Of a stretch of DNA of 64,000 bases, positions 15,285-21,973 are shown in pieces. The position numbers were made by a program, and so were the translations under genes. This stretch comes from a virus: positions 1 to 64,000 of the IMG/VR virus record IMGVR_UViG_3300042301_001596, one strand, 5' to 3'. Position 1 is the first letter of the stretch; each line of letters begins with the position of its first letter. The notes below the pieces were generated by a model. That model was not told where the DNA came from. It searched no databases and saw only the letters and a program-made list of their open reading frames with translations.

Positions 15285-15367
15285 ATAAATAATGATATTA
15301 AGAGTATAATAATAACGTAAACTAAAGCGAATACATACCCCTTGATATTATGATTTATACGTTTCAT
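15281..15367 (-). CDS. 28-aa single-helix membrane peptide
   Basis: MKRINHNIKGYVFALVYVIIILLISLFI: basic start, then one hydrophobic helix to the end. It is linked by ATGA overlaps to the u-spanin-like gene upstream and the holin candidate downstream, which argues strongly that it is translated. A holin partner or antiholin is possible. Confidence 0.5.
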   Translation of the reverse strand: MKRINHNIKGYVFALVYVIIILLISLFI

Positions 15368-15801
15368 TTTTTGAGCTTTGTATAAATGTAAATAACAAGT
15401 AGGGCAATAAGAATAAATAACAAGAACTTATAAAAGTTATTGGCCATTTTCTTCTTATCTTTTTCAACTATGGTTTTTGTGATTGTTTCTGCCTTTGAAA
15501 TATTGGCAGAATCCTTTTTGGTTAGCTTGGATTCGGATTGCTTCTCGCGGCTGCCAGAAGTCCAAGTTTCTGTATACTTTGGAATGGTTATCATACTATC
15601 TTTAGTTACCCATAAGGTATCGTAGTATGTTATTGTTTTAGTAAAGTATTGTTCTTTTTCTATGACCTTTGTAACGCTGTCATAAAACGTAACTTTCACA
15701 CTATCAATGGATCTGGTTACTGTGCTGTCCATTCTCCTCTCGGTTTTCTTAACCGAAGCGCAGCTACAGAAAAAAATCATTATGATAGCGAGTCTATTCA
15801 T
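15364..15801 (-). CDS. u-spanin-like lipoprotein with C-terminal membrane helix (145 aa)
   Basis: Short N-terminal hydrophobic signal with a lipobox at FFCSCAS (Cys12 or Cys14), a Thr/Ser- and Lys-rich periplasmic segment (about 20-118), and a C-terminal membrane helix (FYKFLLFILIALLVIYIYTKLKK). One chain tied to the outer membrane by lipid and to the inner membrane by a helix is the architecture of unimolecular spanins such as T1 gp11. First gene of the lysis operon. If true, the cassette holds both a one-component and a two-component spanin. Confidence 0.62.
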   Translation of the reverse strand: MNRLAIIMIFFCSCASVKKTERRMDSTVTRSIDSVKVTFYDSVTKVIEKEQYFTKTITYYDTLWVTKDSMITIPKYTETWTSGSREKQSESKLTKKDSANISKAETITKTIVEKDKKKMANNFYKFLLFILIALLVIYIYTKLKK

Positions 15802-15805
15802 CTAT

Positions 15806-15813
15806 CAAAAATA
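15806..15813 (-). promoter_or_regulatory. Possible -7 box before the lysis operon
   Basis: TATTTTTG read leftward (15813-15806) matches TAnnTTTG, but it ends only four bases before the ATG at 15801, which would make the message leaderless, and no -33 box stands at the right distance. Listed as weak. Confidence 0.35.
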
Positions 15814-15849
15814 ACTTTTTTCTGTCAAATTCTGCTAAATTTATATAAA

Positions 15850-16227
15850 TTAATAAGCGTTATATGATTTTTCCTCCACAATGTCGGACTTGTATTTAAT
15901 GTTAATCTCTCTTTTTATGGCTGCTCTTTGGTCATTTAGCCTGTAAACCTGTCTTGCCAAAAAGACAAATAACTTATCAAACTCACTGTCATTTTCGCAA
16001 TCTCGGAGCGAATCCTCTACCACCCATAACTGCCTGTTTATATCCAAAAGCCTATGTGTTAGCTTGTCTGCTGCCAGCTCCTTGAAGTTCTCTTTGATTA
16101 CTTGGTTAATGTACTTCCACTCTTTCTTAATGTTAATCTGCTTTTCCTCGTCTAAAATTTCAAATGATTTGATGGTTAAGATGGTGAACTTGTCGGCTAT
16201 TTCGCCAATGCTTACTTCTATTTTCAT
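15850..16227 (-). CDS. DUF6165 protein (125 aa)
   Basis: KIEVSIGEIADKFTILTIKSFEI at the start, LWVVEDSLRDCE in the middle and NDQRAAIKREIN ... EEKSY at the end give the whole DUF6165 signature. The family occurs next to surface-polysaccharide and glycosyltransferase genes in bacteria and phages; no reaction is known. The start at 16227 is preferred to 16245 because the promoter's -7 box (16250-16243) overlaps the longer version. It lies between the lysis cassette and the rightward glycosylation cassette and is a likely partner of the latter. Confidence 0.85.
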   Translation of the reverse strand: MKIEVSIGEIADKFTILTIKSFEILDEEKQINIKKEWKYINQVIKENFKELAADKLTHRLLDINRQLWVVEDSLRDCENDSEFDKLFVFLARQVYRLNDQRAAIKREINIKYKSDIVEEKSYNAY

Positions 16228-16242
16228 AATAATTATTTTAGG

Positions 16243-16273
16243 CAAAGATATATTTATTTAATTAAATTAATTA
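16243..16273 (-). promoter_or_regulatory. Leftward promoter of the DUF6165 gene
   Basis: TATCTTTG (16250-16243) is a perfect TAnnTTTG, followed 16 bases later by the ATG at 16227. The upstream spacer contains the AATTAATTTAATTAA motif shared with the rightward promoter, so the two divergent promoters overlap almost completely. Confidence 0.7.
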
Positions 16274-16279
16274 CTTTTG
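16249..16279 (+). promoter_or_regulatory. Rightward promoter of the glycosylation cassette
   Basis: TACTTTTG (16272-16279) is a perfect -7 box, preceded by TTAATTAAATTAATT; a second copy of that motif (16281-16295) occupies the leader just before the ATG at 16298. Overlapping divergent promoters here suggest mutual or shared control of DUF6165 and the cassette. Confidence 0.65.
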
Positions 16280-16297
16280 CTTAATTAAATTAATTTT

Positions 16298-17653
16298 ATG
16301 CCAACTAGCTTTCAATTCTTCAAACAAGAGGTAAGGGATTACATAGTAGATAACGTAGACATAAACAAAAAGATATTAGATGTGGGGGCTGGTATTGGCA
16401 CCTATTCTGATATGCTAAAAAACTATGGTTACTACATGGATTGCGTAGAGATATACGAACCTTATGTAGTTAATTATCAATTAGATAAGAAGTACAACAA
16501 TGTATTTATACAAAGCGTAGTTGGTTTCCATTTTGACTATTACGAGTTCATTATCATGGGTGATGTGCTTGAGCATTTATCTGTGGAAGATGCACAAAGT
16601 ATCATCAGAAAGATAGTCCATAGCGGTAAGCAATGTCTGATAGCGGTGCCATATCTTATGGAACAGGGAGAGCATGAAGGTAACATCCATGAAACCCATT
16701 TGCAGCCTGACTTAACTCCGGCAGTCATGGAAACCAGATACCCAGAACTTAGATTACTTTATGCTAACCAGTATTATGGCTACTATGTAAACAGAACCCA
16801 TAAGCATGAGAAAGCCTACCTATTGTACGCTGATGACTCTTATTTTGATTTGGTCCAAGTATGCGCTGAATCTATCCGTAAGTTCAGCAGCCTACCGATA
16901 TTAGTATACATGCTCAACTCTGATAAGAAGATTCCCGACATAGAAGATACCAAAACAATTAGATGGGATTGTGATGTAAAGCACCTGAAACAAAGGTCCG
17001 ACTACATTGATAGATCCAATAAAAGCATCTACAAACTACTAATACAAAGACCTTTAATAACCAAACATGCACTTGAAAACTATGCTGAAACGATTGCGTA
17101 TGTGGATTCTGACTCTGTGGCTAGTCCATTTGTTGACAACATCTTTACTTTCTATAATGAAGAATCTAGTCACCCCTATTTTACAGAAGGTATCTATGAA
17201 TATCTTATGGTCAATGGTAGAGGCGGCGCTGAAAGTAGGGCGGATTTAAGCACTACATTAGAAGCACCAGCCTGTGAGCTATTCAATATAAACCAGTATG
17301 TCCGTAACAGATACAGGCAAACAGGATATTATGTTGCAGGGCAGAACACCATTGAATTTTTAGATGAATGGTTCTGGATGTGTAACCACCCTAAAGTATT
17401 AAAGAACCACAACTATTACGCACCCTTCCATGAAGAAACCATACTTCAAGCCCTTCTGTATAAGCGTATGACATTTTCAGGACTACCATACTGCTACATC
17501 AATGGACTACATAAAGACCTAAAATTTACTGGTCATGATAATTTAATAGGGCCATGGATTAAAGTACCTTCACATAAAGAACATTTACTATTCTATCATG
17601 GAGAAAAGAACATTGAAAAGATTAAAGAATTTATAAACCAACTAAACAAATAA
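16298..17653 (+). CDS. Methyltransferase-glycosyltransferase fusion (451 aa)
   Basis: Residues about 1-160 are a class I SAM-dependent methyltransferase: ILDVGAGIGTY (26-36) is motif I, CVEIYEP (49-55) the acidic second strand, IIMGDVLEHL (85-94) motif IV. Residues about 170-451 look like a GT-A glycosyltransferase of the family that starts AYLLYADDSYFDLV and carries a DxD at YVDSDS (D270, D272), with NGRGG and HEETILQALL later. Such bifunctional proteins assemble and cap or methylate glycans. First gene of a + strand cassette between two leftward blocks. Confidence 0.78.
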   Translation: MPTSFQFFKQEVRDYIVDNVDINKKILDVGAGIGTYSDMLKNYGYYMDCVEIYEPYVVNYQLDKKYNNVFIQSVVGFHFDYYEFIIMGDVLEHLSVEDAQSIIRKIVHSGKQCLIAVPYLMEQGEHEGNIHETHLQPDLTPAVMETRYPELRLLYANQYYGYYVNRTHKHEKAYLLYADDSYFDLVQVCAESIRKFSSLPILVYMLNSDKKIPDIEDTKTIRWDCDVKHLKQRSDYIDRSNKSIYKLLIQRPLITKHALENYAETIAYVDSDSVASPFVDNIFTFYNEESSHPYFTEGIYEYLMVNGRGGAESRADLSTTLEAPACELFNINQYVRNRYRQTGYYVAGQNTIEFLDEWFWMCNHPKVLKNHNYYAPFHEETILQALLYKRMTFSGLPYCYINGLHKDLKFTGHDNLIGPWIKVPSHKEHLLFYHGEKNIEKIKEFINQLNK

Positions 17654-17656
17654 CCT

Positions 17657-17743
17657 ATGAAACAAATAGATGTAATTTTATTCATTATTATTACTTGGAT
17701 AATAGGATTTTTAACAGGATATTTTAAAGCTAAAAACAAATAA
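17657..17743 (+). CDS. 28-aa membrane peptide
   Basis: MKQIDVILFIIITWIIGFLT then GYFKAKNK: one membrane helix and a basic tail. It is flanked by two exact copies of a 17-base sequence (17644-17660 and 17734-17750) spanning the stop-start junctions, which looks like a small duplication or insertion scar. Coding is plausible from context only. Confidence 0.45.
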   Translation: MKQIDVILFIIITWIIGFLTGYFKAKNK

Positions 17744-17746
17744 CCT

Positions 17747-17959
17747 ATGACACCAAAAGAAAAAGCACAAGAATTATTTGATAAAATCTACAATATAAGT
17801 GGCTTAACAAAAGAATCTAAACAAATTTCATTAATAGCAGTAGATGAAATATTAAAAGAATATGCACACGCAGAAAATCATATTGAAGATATTATGGGTA
17901 AAATAAGTATCTATATAAAGTATTGGCAAGAAGTTAAAACAGAAATAGAATTATTATGA
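17747..17959 (+). CDS. Small helical phage protein, MTPKEKA family (70 aa)
   Basis: MTPKEKAQELFDKIYNISGLT..., ending YIKYWQEVKTEIELL. The start is nearly identical in protein and DNA to the gene at 61063 (MTPKEKAEELL), and both end with an aromatic-rich helix. Small proteins with this start are frequent in Bacteroidota phages; function unknown. Overlaps the next gene by four bases. Confidence 0.6.
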   Translation: MTPKEKAQELFDKIYNISGLTKESKQISLIAVDEILKEYAHAENHIEDIMGKISIYIKYWQEVKTEIELL

Positions 17960-20010
17960 GAATATTATTTTTAGCTCCGCATCTTAGCACAGGAGGTTGC
18001 CCCCAATTCATTCTTGGAAGGCTTGGTAGCATGAAGAATCACACTGACAACGAATACTATGTAGTAGAATATCAATGCCATGGATTAGATTATGTGGTAC
18101 AAAGAAACGATATAAAGAACCTAATTGGTAGTAATTTTACTACCCTTTATGAAAATAAAATGATTCTATTTGATGTGATAGATTACTTCCAGCCTGATAT
18201 AATCCATATAGATGAAATGTCTGAAAGATTGGATAGAGAGATGGTAAGGAGGCTTTACAATCCAGATAGAAAGTATCGTATCGTAGAAACCTGCCATGAC
18301 ATCTCGTTTGATCCGAATAGCAAGTTATTTCACCCAGACTTATATTCATTCTGCACTCCGTATCATGAAGAAACTTTTGCTGATTTGGAATCCAAGTATG
18401 TTACAATACTTTATCCAATAGAGGAAATTAATCTTAGTAAATTCAAGACTATCTGGCAAGATGAATTAGGCTTTGATAGAAACAAAAAGCATGTGCTGAA
18501 TGTTGGCTTATGGACTCCGGGGAAGAATCAAGCTGAAGGAATAGAAATAGCCCGTAAATATCCTGATATGATGTTTCACTTTGTAGGCAATCAGGCTGGG
18601 AACTTTAAGCACTACTGGGAACCATTGATGCAGAACTTACCACCAAATGTAAAGGTATGGGGAGAGCGAACAGATATTGATCACTTCATGATAGCATCAG
18701 ATGTATTTATGTTTAATAGCACATGGGAATGTAACCCAATTGTACTTCGTGAAGCCATAAGTTATGGGCTACCTATTGTTGCGCGGAATCTTCCGCAGTA
18801 TGCCGGAATGTATGATAACTACACATACTCAATAGATGCTGATTTAGAATTGATAGCTAAGTACAATAATATTACATACGATATACCAAAAGACAATACT
18901 ACAGGTGATTTTGCAAGAGCGCATCAAGTAGCTTATGAAAAGATATTAGAACTCCCAGCACAAGTACAAAAGGTCCGCATCTTACAAAACTTCATTAATC
19001 ACCCTTTCCTTGAAATAAAAGGAGAAAGCGATAGTGAATTTGATGTTAGATTTTATGATGAGAATGATGTATGCCAATACCAAAGTGTAATCAAGAGTAA
19101 TAGCTGGGTAAGGCTCAATAGACAATACTATACTAAATGGAAAACGTATGTATATCAGGACGGAGAATTAATCTATGAAAACGTATTGGATTTGCATAGT
19201 AAAAGGGTATTCATATCAATAGAAAGTAGCGCGCTTGGAGATACTATTGCATGGGTTCCGTATGCTTTAGAGTTCCAAAAGAAGCATGGTTGCAAGGTTG
19301 TGTTGTCCACTTTTCATAATAAAATACTGGACTACCCTGAACTTGAATTAGTAGAACCCGGCAGCTCTGTTAATTGTTATGCCATGTATAAGATTGGTTG
19401 GCACTATGATACCAATAGAGAACCAGAACTGCCAAACACAATACCACTACAAAAGGCAGCGTGTAATATTTTGGGCTTAAAATACACTGAAATTCGCCCC
19501 AAATTATTTACCAAGAGAGATTGCCCAGAGCATGATAAATACATCACTATTGCCACTAATTCTACCACAGGATGCAAGTTTTGGGTAAGGGAAGAATGGC
19601 AGAAGCTAATTAACCATTATACCGAACAAGGCTATAAAGTATACAATGTTTCCAAAGAAGTAAATCCATTTGATAATTGCCCACAGATACCAGATACATC
19701 AATGGAATCAACAATGGATTGGATATACCATAGCACATTCTTCGTAGGACTCAGCAGTGGTTTATCGTGGCTCGCGTGGAGTTTAGGTAAGCAAGTTGTA
19801 CTAATAAGCAACTTTACTGAATTTGACCATGAGTTCCTTACCAACTGCATACGAATCACAAATGAAAAAGTATGTCATGGATGCTGGAACAAACCAGAAA
19901 TAAAATTTGATAAAGGCAATTGGAATTGGTGTCCTTACAATAAGAACTTTGAGTGCCAGACTTCAATCACCGCAGAGATGGTAATAAATAGAATTAGTCG
20001 TTACTTATAA
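17956..20010 (+). CDS. GT4 glycosyltransferase fused to AAH/TibC-like O-heptosyltransferase (684 aa)
   Basis: Residues about 1-340 are a GT-B glycosyltransferase of the GT4 type: LFLAPHLSTGGCPQF near the start, VGLWTPGKNQAEG and the donor-site run STWECNPIVLREAISYGLP. Residues about 345-410 form a linker with beta-strands. Residues about 414-684 match the autotransporter strand-loop-strand O-heptosyltransferases (AAH, TibC): FISIESSALGDTIAW, YKIGWHYD, PLQKAACNILGLKYTEIRP, VGLSSGLSWLAWSL, and the Cys finger C640-x2-C643-x15-C659-x7-C667, which in TibC binds iron. TibC-type enzymes move heptose from ADP-heptose to protein Ser. Donor and acceptor here are unknown; virion proteins with Thr/Ser repeats are attractive acceptors. 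Confidence 0.85.
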   Translation: MRILFLAPHLSTGGCPQFILGRLGSMKNHTDNEYYVVEYQCHGLDYVVQRNDIKNLIGSNFTTLYENKMILFDVIDYFQPDIIHIDEMSERLDREMVRRLYNPDRKYRIVETCHDISFDPNSKLFHPDLYSFCTPYHEETFADLESKYVTILYPIEEINLSKFKTIWQDELGFDRNKKHVLNVGLWTPGKNQAEGIEIARKYPDMMFHFVGNQAGNFKHYWEPLMQNLPPNVKVWGERTDIDHFMIASDVFMFNSTWECNPIVLREAISYGLPIVARNLPQYAGMYDNYTYSIDADLELIAKYNNITYDIPKDNTTGDFARAHQVAYEKILELPAQVQKVRILQNFINHPFLEIKGESDSEFDVRFYDENDVCQYQSVIKSNSWVRLNRQYYTKWKTYVYQDGELIYENVLDLHSKRVFISIESSALGDTIAWVPYALEFQKKHGCKVVLSTFHNKILDYPELELVEPGSSVNCYAMYKIGWHYDTNREPELPNTIPLQKAACNILGLKYTEIRPKLFTKRDCPEHDKYITIATNSTTGCKFWVREEWQKLINHYTEQGYKVYNVSKEVNPFDNCPQIPDTSMESTMDWIYHSTFFVGLSSGLSWLAWSLGKQVVLISNFTEFDHEFLTNCIRITNEKVCHGCWNKPEIKFDKGNWNWCPYNKNFECQTSITAEMVINRISRYL

Positions 20011-20016
20011 TAAAAA

Positions 20017-20040
20017 AAGCAGGTTCGCAGCCTGCTTAAT
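20017..20040. terminator. Bidirectional terminator between convergent units
   Basis: AAGCAGG (20018-20024) pairs with CCTGCTT (20032-20038) around a seven-base loop. On the - strand the stem is followed by a run of seven T, on the + strand by AATTTATTA. It ends the rightward glycosylation cassette and the leftward virion operon. Confidence 0.8.
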
Positions 20041-20067
20041 TTATTATTAAACCACTAACCTTTAAAA

Positions 20068-20409
20068 CTATTTGTCAAATTGATTGCTTAAATCAACAAT
20101 TGTTTTTGATACTACCACCCACTTCATTTCTTTGAAGAGTTCTTTTAACTTGGTAAAATCAGCATCTTCTAATTCTAATGTGGCTTTTCTTTCAAGAAAT
20201 TCATCTTTAAAATCCTCTGGATTAATTTCAAATAGGTCTTTGTGCTTTTCAACTTCACCTAATAAACGAAGTCTTTTAATCATCTCATCAACATTTAATC
20301 CTCCTTGAGTTGGATTATTAATTGATGATTTCAATAAACTGTAAGTGGTAAAAAAGATTTTTTTGCCATCAATGTTTTCCTTAGATACTGATAATTCAAT
20401 TGATTTCAT
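20068..20409 (-). CDS. Hypothetical protein (113 aa)
   Basis: MKSIELSVSKENIDGKKIFF..., a soluble helix-rich protein with Lys/Glu-rich middle (NPEDFKDEFLERKATLELED). Driven by its own clear promoter and ended by the terminator at 20017, it forms a single-gene unit. Not recognised; small protein regulators of late or tail genes are often found here, but that is a guess. Confidence 0.65.
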   Translation of the reverse strand: MKSIELSVSKENIDGKKIFFTTYSLLKSSINNPTQGGLNVDEMIKRLRLLGEVEKHKDLFEINPEDFKDEFLERKATLELEDADFTKLKELFKEMKWVVVSKTIVDLSNQFDK

Positions 20410-20426
20410 AATGTATTTATTTTTAG

Positions 20427-20457
20427 CAAAGCTAATTAAATTAATTTAATTAAAAAA
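20427..20457 (-). promoter_or_regulatory. Promoter, TTTT-N19-TAGCTTTG
   Basis: Read leftward: an eight-T run gives TTTT at 20457-20454, the 19-base spacer is AATTAAATTAATTTAAT-like, and TAGCTTTG (20434-20427) is a perfect -7 box. The ATG lies 17 bases further. This is one of the clearest examples of the phage's recurring promoter design. Confidence 0.75.
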
Positions 20458-20462
20458 AATAA

Positions 20463-20873
20463 TTATGGGGCTTCTGTTGTAGAAGTTGTTGTATCAGGGG
20501 CTTCTGTTGTAGTAGTTGTAGTAGGAGCCTCTGTAGTGGTAGTCGTAGTGGTACTTGGCACAGGAGGAATATACTCGCCTGTAATTGTCAATTTAAGTTG
20601 TGTTGCTGCCCAATTATATATCCAATTATTTGCATCTGATGAAGTGTCCCAATCTAGGTAATCTTGTCCTGATATATTCAATGAACCATTTACCAAAGTA
20701 TTAAACATAGGGTAAGGAGCTGGAGTAATTGGGCTTGTAATAACCTCATTTAATTGATATTGAAAAGTTGCATTTGTAGATAAGTTATCAAAAGAAGATG
20801 TTAATACAAATACTGTTGCTTCTTTTTCTTCGCCATTTTGCCAAGACAAAATTGGTTCAATTGTTTTTGCCAT
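20463..20873 (-). CDS. Virion-associated protein with C-terminal Thr-rich repeats (136 aa)
   Basis: Residues 1-100 form a beta-rich domain (ATVFVLTSSFDNLSTNATFQYQL). From about 103 the chain is three repeats of (P)TTTTTT-EAP. The same style of tract occurs in the 1618-aa stabilization protein and in the 118-aa protein at 55721, both likely virion parts, so this is probably a structural or decoration protein. Poly-Thr with Pro is a classic mucin-like O-glycosylation site. Last gene before the promoter of 20409. Confidence 0.6.
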   Translation of the reverse strand: MAKTIEPILSWQNGEEKEATVFVLTSSFDNLSTNATFQYQLNEVITSPITPAPYPMFNTLVNGSLNISGQDYLDWDTSSDANNWIYNWAATQLKLTITGEYIPPVPSTTTTTTTEAPTTTTTTEAPDTTTSTTEAP

Positions 20874-20879
20874 TTTATT

Positions 20880-21062
20880 TTATTTTATTTTATAAATATA
20901 CTTATTATATCCCATTGATATATTTTGTTTGAAATATACAAACAATAATATAGCTAGTCCTACTATTAATAGGCTATTATCAACATTAGAAAAGTTTTGA
21001 ACTGGTTCAATAACTAATTCAAGATTATTTAGGTTAACTGCTGTGTCTGTACTTGTTTCCAT
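20880..21062 (-). CDS. Small single-pass membrane protein (60 aa)
   Basis: METSTDTAVNLNNLELVIEP..., an acidic N-terminal half, then one membrane helix (LLIVGLAILLFVYF, about 31-44) and a Tyr/Lys-rich tail. N-out, C-in topology is predicted. It follows a clear promoter at 21078-21085. Function unknown. Confidence 0.55.
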   Translation of the reverse strand: METSTDTAVNLNNLELVIEPVQNFSNVDNSLLIVGLAILLFVYFKQNISMGYNKYIYKIK

Positions 21063-21077
21063 TTTTATAAATTTTTA

Positions 21078-21085
21078 CAAAGATA
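21078..21085 (-). promoter_or_regulatory. -7 box TATCTTTG
   Basis: Perfect TAnnTTTG read leftward (21085-21078), 15 bases before the ATG at 21062, in the gap after the LamG gene. The -33 region is AT-rich without a TTTG. It would give the two genes downstream (membrane protein and Thr-rich protein) expression apart from the tail fibre. Confidence 0.6.
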
Positions 21086-21100
21086 TAATATAAATTGGGC

Positions 21101-21973
21101 TTACAAACCAAATCTTGCTTTAGTAGCATTATAATTTTGTAGAACCTCCGCAGCAGTTAATTCTCTGTTATATACATGTAATAATGCAATTTGCTGGTTT
21201 GCTCTAAAATCAAAATTCGCTGTACACCAACCTGCTGTAGAAGCTCTTAAAACAGGAGTATTGGTAGGAGTTGATGTTGCAATAAGATTCCCGTTTCCAT
21301 ATACCCTCATTCTTGATGAAGTTCCGGGGAGCCATGTACCAACCATATATAACCAAACATTATTGCTAGGGAATGTTCCACCTCTTGCTAAAGGCTGGGT
21401 AATAGCAAGTGTAACTGGGTCTACACCAACCCCCACTGACATCCACTGAGATGTACTAGGTGTTGATTTCCCAATAAATAAACTCCAACCATTTTGTTGA
21501 AACTGACCAAGATCTTGTCCTCTTTCAAACATAGTATAACCAGTACGAGTTTCTTGCACGTTAAACCATCCTCCAAATGAAAAGGCACTATCATCAGCTC
21601 CTTTTGCTCCAGCCGAATTTGGGAATGATATAAATCCAGTATTACCAGTTAATGCCATAAATTTTGGCCCAGTAGAATTATAAGCTACTGCTCCAGCAAA
21701 GGTGGCATTATATCCATTTCCACTTAAATCAAACCATGTAGTTCCAGTTCCCGGATAAGATTTAGGACTACTAGCATCCACATATATATTTAGGCCACTT
21801 GTAATGATAGGGATTGCGCTATAACCATAGAATTCACTAATAGCATCAGGACTAGAAAATCCAGCATTAGCACTAAGTTGTCTTAGGCTATAAGTTGAAG
21901 GGAACCCCCAAACATCAACCTGTTCATTTCTAATTTGTGATATACTCAGTGGTCCACTAACTGGTAAGGGCAT
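21101..21973 (-). CDS. LamG/concanavalin-like tail-associated protein (290 aa)
   Basis: Residues 1-50 form an attachment segment (SGPLSISQIRNEQV ... ISEFYGYSA) seen at the start of many phage tail-tip proteins. Residues about 55-290 are a LamG/ConA-like jelly roll: LNIYVDASSPKSYPGTGTTW, WFDLSGNGYNAT, SFGGWFN, and the typical ending ALLHVYNRELTAAEVLQNYNATKARFG. Such domains bind glycans, so a receptor-binding or adhesive role at the virion surface is likely. Its start overlaps the tail-fibre stop by 17 bases. Confidence 0.8.
   Translation of the reverse strand: MPLPVSGPLSISQIRNEQVDVWGFPSTYSLRQLSANAGFSSPDAISEFYGYSAIPIITSGLNIYVDASSPKSYPGTGTTWFDLSGNGYNATFAGAVAYNSTGPKFMALTGNTGFISFPNSAGAKGADDSAFSFGGWFNVQETRTGYTMFERGQDLGQFQQNGWSLFIGKSTPSTSQWMSVGVGVDPVTLAITQPLARGGTFPSNNVWLYMVGTWLPGTSSRMRVYGNGNLIATSTPTNTPVLRASTAGWCTANFDFRANQQIALLHVYNRELTAAEVLQNYNATKARFGL

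Noticed and set aside
16298-20010. Host-chromosome segment or prophage border
   Set aside because: The glycosyltransferase cassette is bacterial in type, but the codon use and promoter motif match the phage and there is no attachment-site repeat or integrase.
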